Counted from the stretch's first letter, positions 1 to 8,512 are shown. The stretch: DNA of 64,000 bases from Megasphaera sp. MJR8396C (GCF_001546855.1 NZ_KQ958206.1:126104-190103); one strand, 5' to 3'. Numbers and translations: made by a program. The notes: a model not told the origin generated them from the sequence alone.

Positions 1-63
1 GGTAGAAACATGGGAAAATATAAAATATAGTGTTTATTTCGTCAAAGAATGGGGTGTTAAAGT

Positions 64-1080
64 ATGGCAAATGAAGAAAATGCAAAAACCGTAGAGCAGT
101 TGCAGGAAGAGCTTGCCGCTTTGAAACAGGAATTGGCTGATTTCAAACAGAGTCATTCTAAACCGATCGAAGATGCTGCTAACAGTGTTGTCAAAGCCAT
201 GGAACAGACGACGGAAGACAAAGATGTCCAAGTCGAAATGCTGTGCCGCTGGGCCGCTGCCCGTGCCGGCGCCATCGTCATTGCGCCGCTTATCGGAACG
301 GCAGCCCTCATGGCCAATGAAGTGTACCTCGTCAGCCGCATTGCCAAAGTCTACGACGTTAAATTGAGCGAACGGGCTCTGATCGCCTTCTTAGGGGCTG
401 TCGGCAGCCGCGTAGCCGGCACCTTGCTGACGACGCTTATTCCTTTCAGCATTATCCAGGTCCCCGTCGCCGTCGGGATTACCTACAGCCTCGGCCGGGT
501 CACTCAGCGCTGGCTCAAAGACGGTATGCCTACCGATATGGGTCCGTACATCGAAATGATGGGCGAATGGAAGGACAAAGCTCGGGAACAGGCCGATAAG
601 CTTAAGGAAAATCCGCTGAAGAACGTTCCTCTCGGTGACGAAACAATCGATTTCATGAAGAAATGGGGCGGCGTTGCCAAAGACCGTATCCAGGACGTCA
701 AAGAAAAAGGGGAAGAACTGTATAACTCTGTCGTTCACAAGGATGACCTGGTCGATGAAATCGTCGATGAAAAAGCGGAAGATTTGAAAGATGCCGCTGA
801 CGACGCCAAAGATGCTTTCAACGATACTGTCGATAAGGTCGTTGACTCTGACGCCATGGACAAGGCTAAGGACGTTGCCAGAGATGCTAAGGATGCAGCG
901 GAAGACGTTAAAGACGCCGCTAAGGACGCTGTAAAAGACGCTAAGGATGCCGCCAAGGACGTTGCCAAAGATGCTAAAGATACCGCCAAGGATGTATCCG
1001 ACATGGATGCCGACGATGTCGAAGAAAAGGTTAAAGAAGCTGTAGAAGAAGCTAAAAAATCCTTGGAAGACATGAAATAA
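64..1080 (+). CDS. DUF697-like membrane protein with LEA-like KDA repeat tail
   Basis: 338 aa, function not known. Residues about 1-35 form a charged helix. Residues about 60-160 hold hydrophobic helices rich in Gly/Ala with an Arg/Lys-flanked loop, which resembles the DUF697 membrane domain. From about residue 215 to the end the protein is almost wholly Ala/Lys/Asp in units like AKDAAKDVAKDAKD, the 11-residue amphipathic repeat of group 3 LEA and apolipoprotein-like proteins. I infer a membrane-attached protein with a long, flexible or lipid-surface helix, perhaps a stress or envelope protein. The repeat DNA at about 820-1000 is itself repetitive. A weak GGGG-type ribosome site precedes the ATG. 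It is followed 11 bp later by the DUF1232 gene, so the two are probably co-transcribed. Confidence 0.7.
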   Translation: MANEENAKTVEQLQEELAALKQELADFKQSHSKPIEDAANSVVKAMEQTTEDKDVQVEMLCRWAAARAGAIVIAPLIGTAALMANEVYLVSRIAKVYDVKLSERALIAFLGAVGSRVAGTLLTTLIPFSIIQVPVAVGITYSLGRVTQRWLKDGMPTDMGPYIEMMGEWKDKAREQADKLKENPLKNVPLGDETIDFMKKWGGVAKDRIQDVKEKGEELYNSVVHKDDLVDEIVDEKAEDLKDAADDAKDAFNDTVDKVVDSDAMDKAKDVARDAKDAAEDVKDAAKDAVKDAKDAAKDVAKDAKDTAKDVSDMDADDVEEKVKEAVEEAKKSLEDMK

Positions 1081-1091
1081 GGTGAAAGCCG

Positions 1092-1433
1092 ATGTGGAAA
1101 ATACTGAGCTTTTTTGCCCAATTTTATACACCGGGCCGATTCATCATGTTCATCCGCACAGCCGGAAGAAAAGTTAAATTTTTACCGAAAATCCTGACAA
1201 TTTTTTATTGCATGCAAGATAAAGACACGCCGAAGTTTATTAAACTGGCTCTGATGGGGGCTATTGGCTATGTCATCTTGCCCTTTGATCTGGTGCCGGA
1301 CGTCTTTGCCGGATTTGGCTGGCTGGACGATGCCGCTGTCGTTGCTGCAGCCTTGCACTTGGCCGGGACTTATGTCAAACCGGAACACCGGGAAAAGGTA
1401 CGCCGCATGTTCCCGTTCCTGAAAAGTTCGTGA
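1092..1433 (+). CDS. YkvA/DUF1232 family membrane protein
   Basis: 113 aa. The core at residues about 45-90 carries the DUF1232 signature: a hydrophobic helix, then LPFDLVPD and a Gly-rich turn followed by DDAAVVAAAL, matching the family pattern SPIDLIPD...G..DD. The family is small and membrane-associated, with no settled biochemical role. The N-terminal 40 residues are basic and aromatic (FYTPGRFIMFIRTAGRKVKFLPK) and probably lie along the membrane surface. It sits directly behind the DUF697/LEA-like gene with an AAGGTGA ribosome site and is closed by a strong hairpin terminator, so these two genes look like one short transcript. Confidence 0.8.
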   Translation: MWKILSFFAQFYTPGRFIMFIRTAGRKVKFLPKILTIFYCMQDKDTPKFIKLALMGAIGYVILPFDLVPDVFAGFGWLDDAAVVAAALHLAGTYVKPEHREKVRRMFPFLKSS

Positions 1434-1450
1434 GTAACCGGAGCATGATT

Positions 1451-1487
1451 GATAAAGGGACTGTCGCACGAGGACAGTCCCTTTATC
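1451..1487 (+). terminator. Strong hairpin terminator after the YkvA gene
   Basis: A perfect 15-bp stem (1451-1465 with 1473-1487) with a 7-nt loop. The stem ends in A/T pairs (ATAAAGGG / CCCTTTAT) that supply a short T tract. It closes the first transcript and could act in either direction. Confidence 0.8.
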
Positions 1488-1509
1488 GTTTGCATTTCAG
1501 ACTTTTCCT

Positions 1510-1538
1510 TTGACAAACATAGGTCATCATCGTAAAAT
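1510..1538 (+). promoter_or_regulatory. Sigma-A type promoter for the thioesterase-murI operon
   Basis: A consensus -35 TTGACA at 1510-1515, a 17-nt spacer, and -10 TAAAAT at 1533-1538, 37 bp before the thioesterase start. It follows the terminator of the upstream unit, so it probably drives the eight-gene run to 6624. Confidence 0.75.
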
Positions 1539-1574
1539 AATATGAGCGTGTATAAAGTTAGGAGTTAAGAATTT

Positions 1575-2024
1575 ATGATTACTGTTGTTGAAAAAGTGCG
1601 GTTCTATGAAACGGACATGATGGGCATTGCTCACCATTCCAACCATATCCGCTGGTTTGAATGCGGCCGCTGTGAATATTTTGCCGCCGCCGGCCTCGAC
1701 TTATTCGACCTTCTTGATCAAGGGATTACCTATCCCATTAAGAGTGTATCCTGCGAATATATCAGCCCGATCAACTATGCCGATATCATTGACATCGAGA
1801 CCCGCCTGGTCAAGCTCAGCCGGGCACAGATGGTTTTTTCCTACCGTATCGTCAGTCACGATGATCACCGCCTGTTGGCGACAGGAACGACGCAGAACGT
1901 ATTTGTCCACAAAGCCAGCGGAAAAGTAGCCCGCCTCGCCGATGAAGATTATAAAAAATTACAGGCCATGTACGCTGCCGAACAGGCAGATACAGACGTC
2001 GAAGGAGCCATTCATGGAAGGTAA
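1575..2024 (+). CDS. Acyl-CoA thioesterase, YbgC/4HBT hot-dog family
   Basis: 149 aa, the usual length for this family. The N-terminal block FYETDMMGIAHHSNHIRWFECGR holds the 4-hydroxybenzoyl-CoA thioesterase motif, in which the Asp after YET is the family catalytic residue and the His-rich stretch shapes the active site. The rest is the beta-sheet of the hot-dog fold. These enzymes hydrolyse short or medium acyl-CoA in the cytosol. Substrate cannot be read from sequence; in an acid-producing fermenter a short-chain acyl-CoA is plausible. It is the first gene of the operon behind a strong promoter. Its last 11 bp overlap the start of murI, so the two are probably translationally coupled. Confidence 0.85.
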   Translation: MITVVEKVRFYETDMMGIAHHSNHIRWFECGRCEYFAAAGLDLFDLLDQGITYPIKSVSCEYISPINYADIIDIETRLVKLSRAQMVFSYRIVSHDDHRLLATGTTQNVFVHKASGKVARLADEDYKKLQAMYAAEQADTDVEGAIHGR

Positions 2025-2817
2025 TTCACGGCCTATCGGTGTTTTTGACTCCGGTGTCGGCGGATTGACGGTCGTCGCTAAACTGCGGATGCTCCTGCCT
2101 CATGAAGATATCATCTACGTCGGCGATACCAAGCGGAACCCTTACGGGACGCGGACGCCGGCAGAAATCCTTGAGTATACCCGGGATATTCTGCGCTTCA
2201 TGACCGAGCAAAAGGTCAAAGTCGTCGCCATCGGCTGCAACACCGTTACGGCCGTTGCCTATGATACCGTCGTAAAGGAAGTCGATTACCCGCTGATCGG
2301 CATGAGTCGGGGACTCAAGACGGCCCAGCAGATCAGTGCGACCCAAAAGATCGCCGTCTTCGCCACGCCGTTAACCATCTCCAATCACAGCCACCGCAAG
2401 GTCGCTGCGGCTATGGACGGCCATATTGAAATCGTTGAACAGTCCTGCCCGGCCCTGGCTAATCTCATCGAACGGGGCGTCCTCGACGGGCCTGAAATCC
2501 GCGGCCCTCTGCAGCAGTATACGGAACCGGTCCTTCGTTCCGGTGCCGATACGGCCATTTTTGGCTGCACTCATTTTCCCTTTATCCAGCCCCTCTTTGA
2601 AGAGTTTTGCGGCGATTCCATTGCTTTCGTCGATCCAGCCCATGAAATGGCCCTGGAAACGCTGGATGTCTTAAAAAAAGACGGGTTACTGAACCCGAAC
2701 AAAGAAAACGGCTATTTACGCCTTTGCTTTACGGCCGAAAAGGAGCGCGGTGCCCACCTGGCAGAGCACCTCATTCCGGCCAATGAATTTACAACTGAAG
2801 AAATTACCCTCATTTAA
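2014..2817 (+). CDS. murI: Glutamate racemase
   Basis: 267 aa. It converts L-glutamate to D-glutamate for peptidoglycan. The N-terminal FDSGVGGLTV motif and the two catalytic cysteine motifs, GCNTVTA and GCTHFPF, are all present, and length is normal for MurI. The frame is open further upstream, but the ATG at 2014 is chosen because GAAGGAG lies seven bases before it and the protein from there begins MEGNSRPIGVFDSG, like family members. The gene overlaps the thioesterase end by 11 bp. It is cytosolic and probably essential. Confidence 0.95.
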   Translation: MEGNSRPIGVFDSGVGGLTVVAKLRMLLPHEDIIYVGDTKRNPYGTRTPAEILEYTRDILRFMTEQKVKVVAIGCNTVTAVAYDTVVKEVDYPLIGMSRGLKTAQQISATQKIAVFATPLTISNHSHRKVAAAMDGHIEIVEQSCPALANLIERGVLDGPEIRGPLQQYTEPVLRSGADTAIFGCTHFPFIQPLFEEFCGDSIAFVDPAHEMALETLDVLKKDGLLNPNKENGYLRLCFTAEKERGAHLAEHLIPANEFTTEEITLI

Positions 2818-2852
2818 TCGTATCTATATTTTACATAAAGGAGTCTTGCGCC

Positions 2853-3395
2853 GTGTTTTTCTATGTCTTATTCAATGTGATCATTGCCGTCATCGGCATT
2901 GCTGCTGTCCTCTACCTGCTGTTCCGCTTCTTTGCCTGGCGGCAGGGGGATGCTCGCTTCGTTATCGATGCCCGCCATCGGAAACCCTTTGAAATGAAAG
3001 AAATTACTCAGAATCAGGCCGTCTTTGAAACGGAAGTGCCCATTCACAATGCCGGCCGTCAGCTGGGTACGATCATGGACTTTTATCCCCGGACCCTCCT
3101 TCCGCGTGAACAGTACGATAAGGTCACTGTCCAGTCCGAACTTGCCAACAAGGCAGCCGAACGCGATGACAACTACTGGGAATCGGTTATTTTTAATCCT
3201 CGCGACCGGGGCATGATTCGCGTCACCATTACCCTGGTCAGCAAAGAAGGCAACATCCGCGAAGACTTGAAGACCTTCCCCGACATGCCCATCGATCTTG
3301 TCTATCAAGTCGTATCCCGCAGCGAATGGTACATCCATAAGGCCCGTATTACCTTGAAGGCATCGGAAGTACAGCACGCATTGGAATTGAATTAG
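2853..3395 (+). CDS. Unknown membrane-anchored protein
   Basis: 180 aa, not recognised. A single strongly hydrophobic N-terminal helix (residues about 3-27) followed by Arg/Trp/Arg suggests a signal anchor with the rest either cytosolic or periplasmic. The remaining 150 residues are mixed alpha/beta, with charged strands and a Tyr/Trp pair near residue 110 (DDNYWES). There are no cysteines and no catalytic motif. The start is GTG at 2853, preceded by AAAGGAG. It lies between murI and the F420-ligase-like gene with small gaps, so it is an operon member, possibly with an envelope role. Confidence 0.7.
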   Translation: MFFYVLFNVIIAVIGIAAVLYLLFRFFAWRQGDARFVIDARHRKPFEMKEITQNQAVFETEVPIHNAGRQLGTIMDFYPRTLLPREQYDKVTVQSELANKAAERDDNYWESVIFNPRDRGMIRVTITLVSKEGNIREDLKTFPDMPIDLVYQVVSRSEWYIHKARITLKASEVQHALELN

Positions 3396-3409
3396 GAGGT
3401 CTTAGACAA

Positions 3410-4072
3410 ATGGCAGAAATTGAAGTACCCGTAGAATTAGTCCCTGTAAAAACAAGAATCCTTACCGATAAAGATGATATCGTCGATGTCATCGAAGAAT
3501 ATGCAAAACACGTCGTCGGTCCCGATGACTTGGTCTGCACGGCCGAAAGTGTCGTCGCCATTACCCAGCACCGCTATACGCGTCCGGAAGAACTGACGCC
3601 GTCCTGGCAGGCCCGCCTCATGCGGCGCTTCGTCCCCGGTGAAGGCAGCATGGCCAGCCTCTATGGGATGCAGGCAGCCATGAACCTCGAAGGGGAATGG
3701 AAGATGCTGTTCTGGTTCATCGTCGGCTTCTTTGCAAAATTGGCCGGCAAGAACGGCGTTTGGTATGCAAAATGCCGTCAGGCGTCGCTTACGGATGACG
3801 TTACGGGCACCATGCCGCCTTTCGATAAATGTATCGTCTACGGTCCGGCTGAACCGGATAAAGTGGCTGAAAAAATCAAACAGCGCATGGGCTGCTACGG
3901 TGCCGTCGTCGCTGACGTCAACGACCTCAAGCGCTCGGCTGTCCTCGGCCACAGCAAGGGCATCAATCCGAAGGAAATCGCTCGGATCCTCATCGACAAT
4001 CCCTTTGGCAATGCGTCCCAAAAGACGCCGATTGTCGTCATTAAAAATTACGCAAAAATGCTTAAAAAATAA
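3410..4072 (+). CDS. F420-0:gamma-glutamyl ligase-like protein (CofE fold)
   Basis: 220 aa. It resembles the CofE/FbiB ligase domain family: an N-terminal VPVKTRILTDKDDIVDVI, a central Thr/Glu region (VCTAESVVAITQHR), and a C-terminal VVADVNDLKRSAVLGHSKGI segment with conserved acidic residues. True CofE adds glutamate to coenzyme F420. Nothing else in the window makes a deazaflavin, so the F420 role is doubtful and another gamma-glutamyl or amide-forming reaction is possible. A hydrophobic stretch at about residues 100-115 (MLFWFIVGFFAKLAG) is odd for a soluble ligase and may tether it to the membrane. A good AGGAGG lies before the ATG. Confidence 0.65.
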   Translation: MAEIEVPVELVPVKTRILTDKDDIVDVIEEYAKHVVGPDDLVCTAESVVAITQHRYTRPEELTPSWQARLMRRFVPGEGSMASLYGMQAAMNLEGEWKMLFWFIVGFFAKLAGKNGVWYAKCRQASLTDDVTGTMPPFDKCIVYGPAEPDKVAEKIKQRMGCYGAVVADVNDLKRSAVLGHSKGINPKEIARILIDNPFGNASQKTPIVVIKNYAKMLKK

Positions 4073-4093
4073 GACCGGATAGGGGGATGTGCC

Positions 4094-4684
4094 GTGGCAG
4101 AAAAAATTGTACTGGCAACACATAATGCCGGAAAGATCCGGGAGTTTAAGTGTATTTTGGAGCCCTTAGGCTATGAAGCCGTTTCGGTACACGATGTCCT
4201 GCCGTCGATTACGGAACCGGAAGAAACGGGAACGACCTTTGCCGAAAACGCCCTGCTGAAAGCCTCGTATTATATGAAGGTTACGGGCCTTCCTTGTTTG
4301 GCCGATGATTCCGGGATCGCTGCCGATGCGCTTGGCGGCCGTCCCGGCGTCTACTCGGCCCGTTATGCCGGTCCCGACTGCGACGATGAGGCCAACAATG
4401 AAAAGCTCATTGCCGAACTTTCTGCGTTTCCGCCGGAAAAACGGACGGTCCATTATATTTGTTCGCTGGTCCTCATCTGGCCCGATGGCCGTACCGTACA
4501 GGCTGAAGGCAGTTGTGACGGCCTCTTTCAGGATGTCTATGTCGGCCATAACGGCTTTGGCTACGACCCTTTATTCTATGTGCCTGAAAAAGGGAAGACC
4601 ATGGCCGAATTGTCTATGGACGAAAAGAATGAAATCAGTCATCGCGGGAAAGCCTTGAAGAAACTCGTCGAGGCCCTGTCATGA
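4094..4684 (+). CDS. rdgB: XTP/dITP diphosphatase (RdgB/Ham1 family)
   Basis: 196 aa, normal length. It hydrolyses non-canonical purine triphosphates such as dITP, XTP and dXTP to monophosphates, keeping them out of DNA and RNA. Signatures are the N-terminal VLATHNAGKIREF, the central LADDSGIAADALGGRPGVYSARYAG, and the C-terminal GFGYDPLFYVPEKGKTMAEL and HRGKALKKL. The start is GTG at 4094 behind AGGGGG. Its stop shares ATGA with the next phosphodiesterase gene, a pairing often seen in Firmicutes. Confidence 0.95.
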   Translation: MAEKIVLATHNAGKIREFKCILEPLGYEAVSVHDVLPSITEPEETGTTFAENALLKASYYMKVTGLPCLADDSGIAADALGGRPGVYSARYAGPDCDDEANNEKLIAELSAFPPEKRTVHYICSLVLIWPDGRTVQAEGSCDGLFQDVYVGHNGFGYDPLFYVPEKGKTMAELSMDEKNEISHRGKALKKLVEALS

Positions 4685-5181
4685 GTACCGTCCGGGTAGG
4701 ATTGGTCAGTGACAGCCACGGCCGCTTTGAATGCCTGTCCCGCATGGCGGATAGCGCCCCCGACGTGGCCGCCTGGATTCACGGCGGCGACTACTGCGAT
4801 GACGGCGAAGATTTGGCCATATACACTGGCGTGCCGGTCTATGCCGTCTTGGGCAATAATGATTATTTGAACCATACCAACGATCCGGAATGCCGCTGCG
4901 TTACCGTAGGCGGTATTCGTATCGTCGCCATTCACGGCAGCCAATGGTATGGCGAACGACGACTGCAGAAACTCATCGAATTAGGCCGGGAACAGCAGGC
5001 AAATCTCGTCGTCTTCGGCCACACCCACCGGCGCTTTATCAAGCGTGAGGGGGACTTGTGGATCGTCAATCCCGGAAGCATCGGCCTGCCCCGCGACGGG
5101 CGAAAAGGGACCTATGCCGTCGTAACCATCGAAGACGGGACCATTACGGACATCGCCTTTCATGAGATTGACCGAAAATAA
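4681..5181 (+). CDS. YfcE/MJ0936-type metallophosphoesterase
   Basis: 166 aa. It is a calcineurin-like phosphodiesterase of the small YfcE family. Metal ligands are visible in order: SDSHG near the N-terminus, HGGD, GNND, then HGSQ and GHTHR near the middle, and [10 protein letters not shown] at the end. Members hydrolyse phosphodiesters in vitro; the natural substrate is unclear. It overlaps rdgB by four bases, so the products are probably made together, and it is followed 32 bp later by speD. Confidence 0.9.
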   Translation: MSTVRVGLVSDSHGRFECLSRMADSAPDVAAWIHGGDYCDDGEDLAIYTGVPVYAVLGNNDYLNHTNDPECRCVTVGGIRIVAIHGSQWYGERRLQKLIELGREQQANLVVFGHTHRRFIKREGDLWIVNPGSIGLPRDGRKGTYAVVTIEDGTITDIAFHEIDRK

Positions 5182-5213
5182 GCCCTATAGGGAAGGAACT
5201 GGATACACCATTC

Positions 5214-5978
5214 ATGAAAACGAAAAAACTCAAGCTCTACGGGTTCAACAACCTGACGAAGACTCTGAGCTTTAACATCTACGACATCTGCTATGCCGTC
5301 AGTGACGAATCGCGGCGCCAATATATCGAATACATCGACGAACAGTATAATGCTGAACGACTGACCAATATCCTGCGCAATGTGTCGGATATTATCGGTG
5401 CCCATATCTTAAACGTGGCCAGCCAAGATTACGATCCTCAGGGCGCCAGCGTTACCATCCTCATTTCTGAGGAAGAGGTCCACGATGCCGACGTCGTCTG
5501 CCATCTCGATAAGAGCCACTTGACGGTCCATACCTATCCCGAAAGCCATCCTCAAAAGGGAATCATGACCTTTCGGGCCGATATCGACGTGTCGACCTGC
5601 GGCCGTATTTCGCCGCTCAATGCCCTCAATTACCTCCTGGACAGCTTCGATTCCGACATCGTCACCCTCGACTATCGCGTCCGCGGCTTTACGCGGGATA
5701 TGAACGGCAAGAAGCTGTTCATCGATCATCGCATCAATTCCATTCAGAATTATATTGCCCCGGCGACGCGGCATCGCTATGATATGATCGATGTCAACGT
5801 CTATCAGGAGAATATTTTCCATACTAAGATGGTCCTCCACGACTTTGATTTAAATAACTACCTGTTCAATATTACCAAAGACGATTTGAGTGAACGGGAA
5901 CAGCAGCAGATCCGCCGCCAGGTACGGCAGGAAATGCTGGAAATCTACAACGGCCGCAATATGCCGTCTATGCGTTAA
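5214..5978 (+). CDS. speD: S-adenosylmethionine decarboxylase proenzyme, E. coli type
   Basis: 254 aa. It makes decarboxylated SAM, the aminopropyl donor for spermidine. The self-cleavage motif [11 protein letters not shown] places the pyruvoyl-forming serine at residue 101, and the length fits the class 1A bacterial enzyme (about 264 aa) rather than the short Bacillus/Thermotoga type. No spermidine synthase gene is in this window. The next gene, a class II aldolase, starts 13 bp after its stop. Its substrate SAM is made by metK about 10 kb away under a SAM riboswitch. Confidence 0.93.
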   Translation: MKTKKLKLYGFNNLTKTLSFNIYDICYAVSDESRRQYIEYIDEQYNAERLTNILRNVSDIIGAHILNVASQDYDPQGASVTILISEEEVHDADVVCHLDKSHLTVHTYPESHPQKGIMTFRADIDVSTCGRISPLNALNYLLDSFDSDIVTLDYRVRGFTRDMNGKKLFIDHRINSIQNYIAPATRHRYDMIDVNVYQENIFHTKMVLHDFDLNNYLFNITKDDLSEREQQQIRRQVRQEMLEIYNGRNMPSMR

Positions 5979-5991
5979 GGAGGACGAAAGC

Positions 5992-6624
5992 TTGGATACT
6001 AAGAAAACACTCTGTGCCATCGGAAAGGCCATGAAGAAGGGCGGACTGGTGGCTGCCTGTGACGGTAATATCAGCTACCGCCGCGACGACGGCCTTATCG
6101 TCATTACCCCGTCGGGCCTGCCCAAGGGGGAACTCCATCCGAAGGACCTTCTCCTCGTCAACTTGGACGGCATCGTTGTCGAAGGGACAGGAAAACCGTC
6201 GTCGGAAACGGCCCTCCATCTCACGATTTATCGCAAGCGGCAAGATGTTCATGCCATCATCCATGCTCATCCCGTCACGGCGACGGCCCTGACCGTAGCA
6301 GGCATTTCCTTTGCCGCCGACATCGTGACGGAAGGGGCCATGGTCTTAGGCGACGTGCCGACCGTGCCCTATGCGCCTCCTGGATCTTTGGAACTTGCCG
6401 AAGGATGTGGTGCGGCTGCTGAAACGGCGTCGGTATTCCTCATGGAACGCCACGGTGCCGTCACCGTAGGCGCCGACCTCACCGAAGCCTTCTACCGTCT
6501 CGATACGCTGGAAGCCGTGGCTAAGATGTACCGCGATTCTCTGATCTTTTCTTTGGCGAGCGGTGATAAAGGTCATACGACGACCAAGGCCAAGCCTTTG
6601 AGCTGGTATCTGAAACAGAAATAA
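5992..6624 (+). CDS. Class II aldolase/adducin family protein (fuculose-phosphate aldolase type)
   Basis: 210 aa. The zinc aldolase fold is shown by CDGNISYRR, ITPSG, PSSETALH (catalytic Glu), the zinc pair HAHP, and a third His in MERHGAV. Relatives cleave L-fuculose-1-phosphate, L-ribulose-5-phosphate (epimerase) or methylthioribulose-1-phosphate. The start is TTG at 5992, chosen because TAAGGAGGA precedes it and the upstream in-frame codons run inside speD. Because it directly follows speD, whose pathway releases methylthioadenosine, a role in methylthio- or 5-deoxy-sugar salvage (DHAP shunt) is a reasonable inference, but fuculose-type chemistry cannot be excluded. The operon ends here. 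Confidence 0.85.
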   Translation: MDTKKTLCAIGKAMKKGGLVAACDGNISYRRDDGLIVITPSGLPKGELHPKDLLLVNLDGIVVEGTGKPSSETALHLTIYRKRQDVHAIIHAHPVTATALTVAGISFAADIVTEGAMVLGDVPTVPYAPPGSLELAEGCGAAAETASVFLMERHGAVTVGADLTEAFYRLDTLEAVAKMYRDSLIFSLASGDKGHTTTKAKPLSWYLKQK

Positions 6625-6625
6625 T

Positions 6626-6655
6626 AAAAGCTCTCGCAGATGCGAGAGCTTTTTT
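6626..6655. terminator. Bidirectional terminator between the aldolase and rqcH
   Basis: Stem GCTCTCGC/GCGAGAGC (6630-6637 with 6642-6649) with a 4-nt loop, flanked by AAAA on the left and TTTTTT on the right. It serves both the plus-strand aldolase and the converging minus-strand rqcH. Confidence 0.85.
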
Positions 6656-6680
6656 GTCGTACGTTGTGAGGGCGTATAGC

Positions 6681-8387
6681 TTATTCTTTTTTCGGTTCGA
6701 CGATGTACGTCGTCTGGTTGGTGAAAATGACGTAGCCCGGGACGGCGTGAGCCGGTTTCTTGACGTGGCGCACGAGGGTGCAGTCGACTTCGACTTTAGA
6801 GCTGTCCCGCCCCTTGCTGTAATAGGCGGCGAGTTGAGCTGCCCGTTCGATTTGGGCATCGGTCGGATCGGCGTTGTGCGAGGCTAAGATGACGTGGGAT
6901 CCGGGCTGGTCCTTGACGTGGAACCACAGGTCATAGGGATGAGCCCGCTTTAGGGTTAAAAAGTCGTTTTGGCGATTGTTGCGGCCGACCCAGATGGTCA
7001 GGCCGTCGGCGTCGACGGTCAAGATGTCCTGGGCCGACTCCTTCTTTTGCTTATCCTTGTTGTGGCCGCTGATGAGGTTCATCTGTTTCATTTCGGCTTT
7101 GATGTCCGTGATTTCATCCTTCGTCGTCGTATTTTCCAGGGCGTATTCGAGGGAGTAAAGGTAATCTAAATGCTGCTGGTTTTCTTCGTGGAGCTGAGCC
7201 GATATCTGTTTGCGGTTGCGCAGCTTCGTATAGCGCTTGTAATAGCGATTGGCATTGTCGGTCATGGAGTAGGCCGGATCGAGGGCGATGGTGACGTCTT
7301 CCTGGTTTTCCGATAAGAGGTTCTTGACCGTCACTTGTTTTTCATGGTCGTGCTTTTCGTAAGCATAAATCATGAGCAGGTCGCCGTACAATTTATAAGT
7401 GTCGATCTTCTTGGTTTCCTTCATTTCATCGGCAATGCGCTTTATCTTACGCTTTTGTTTTTCAATGAGTTTGGCGACTTTCTTTTGCAGCTGTTCCTGT
7501 TCGCCGTTCAGGCTGCGGTGCGTGGTCTGATATTCGCTGAGGTAGGTTTCGATGAGGGGGAAGTGACGCCGCGGATACTCGGCCAGGCTGTTGAGTTCCA
7601 GGGGGAAGATGACTTCCTTGCCCTTGACGGTATAGACGTAGGCTCCGGAAATTCCGGCCAGGCGATTGCCAAAGGCTTCGACCGTACGGCACCAGGTGAA
7701 ACGGTCGGCCGGCGACAGATCCTGTACGAGGGTCCCCGTATCGATGCCCGAATCATGGGACAGTTCATTGAGGACGATGGTGCTCATGCCGTTGAAACGC
7801 TTGAGCATCCACCCTTTTAAGGCTTCGTCACCGCCTGTTTCCATCATCTCCGTCAGTTCCTGGGCGGAGAAGGAAAAGGGATCCATGCGCATGAAGTTCG
7901 GCGGAAAGTCATAAGGTTCCTTGGGCGCAATGGTGCGAACGGCCTGTTTATTCTTGCCGGTCTTGATGAGGGCTTCGATGATGACGCCGTCTTCGGTGAA
8001 GATGACGTTGCTGTATTTCCCCATGAGTTCGACATGGATCTTACGGGTGACGACCTTGCCCGATATGTCGAGGACGTCGACGGCGATTTCGATCAGTCGG
8101 TCCAAGTGGAGCTGAGCAATGGAGGCGATGCGTCCGTTTTCATAATATTTCCGCAGGAACATGCAGAGTCCCGTCGGGATATCCGGCGTCGGCGGGACCG
8201 TGTCGGCAATATAGAGGCGCGGCGAGTCATCGAGGGTGATGACTAAATGGTGAAGGCCTGTATCATTAAAGATGCGGAAGTACAGGGACCGGGCGTCGAG
8301 TTGATAGATTTTAGAAATCTGGCCGCCTTGGAGAATGTCGGCCAGTTCGTTGGTAATGCAGTGTAATGTGATGCCGTCTAAGTTCAT
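6681..8387 (-). CDS. rqcH: Ribosome quality control factor RqcH (NFACT family, Rqc2 homologue)
   Basis: 568 aa, typical NFACT length. It binds the obstructed 50S subunit with peptidyl-tRNA and directs C-terminal alanine tailing of stalled chains; older databases call it a fibronectin-binding protein. Order: NFACT-N (residues 1-130, beginning MNLDGITLHCITNEL), helix-hairpin-helix region, a long coiled coil at about 280-420 (QKKVAKLIEKQKRKIKRIADEM), and the C-terminal NFACT-R domain (about 450-560) with VGRNNRQND, DLWFHVKDQPGSHVIL and SKVEVDCTLVRHVKKP. AGGAGG lies before the ATG. Transcribed alone, towards the aldolase. Confidence 0.95.
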   Translation of the reverse strand: MNLDGITLHCITNELADILQGGQISKIYQLDARSLYFRIFNDTGLHHLVITLDDSPRLYIADTVPPTPDIPTGLCMFLRKYYENGRIASIAQLHLDRLIEIAVDVLDISGKVVTRKIHVELMGKYSNVIFTEDGVIIEALIKTGKNKQAVRTIAPKEPYDFPPNFMRMDPFSFSAQELTEMMETGGDEALKGWMLKRFNGMSTIVLNELSHDSGIDTGTLVQDLSPADRFTWCRTVEAFGNRLAGISGAYVYTVKGKEVIFPLELNSLAEYPRRHFPLIETYLSEYQTTHRSLNGEQEQLQKKVAKLIEKQKRKIKRIADEMKETKKIDTYKLYGDLLMIYAYEKHDHEKQVTVKNLLSENQEDVTIALDPAYSMTDNANRYYKRYTKLRNRKQISAQLHEENQQHLDYLYSLEYALENTTTKDEITDIKAEMKQMNLISGHNKDKQKKESAQDILTVDADGLTIWVGRNNRQNDFLTLKRAHPYDLWFHVKDQPGSHVILASHNADPTDAQIERAAQLAAYYSKGRDSSKVEVDCTLVRHVKKPAHAVPGYVIFTNQTTYIVEPKKE

Positions 8388-8468
8388 AGAAGTACCTCCT
8401 TATCTGGTACACTAAAAAATTCAATCCTTTTTATCTTACCATGTTTGATAAGGTCCTGTGAAGGGATA

Positions 8469-8496
8469 GAAAAAATCCCCTTCAAAAAAGAAGGGG
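8469..8496 (-). terminator. Terminator of the small membrane protein gene (minus strand)
   Basis: Read on the minus strand, CCCCTTC, a loop of six T, GAAGGGG, then ATTTTTT. It lies 17 bp after the stop of the small membrane gene and separates it from rqcH. Confidence 0.8.
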
Positions 8497-8512
8497 CCGT
8501 ATCGACGCAGGC

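Noticed and set aside
820-1002. Tandem DNA repeat, possible CRISPR or satellite
   Set aside because: Units are in-frame amino-acid repeats of unequal DNA sequence inside a gene; no spacers.
391-1131. Long minus-strand ORF of 246 codons
   Set aside because: It is the antisense shadow of the KDA repeat gene; composition mirrors the repeat and there is no ribosome site.
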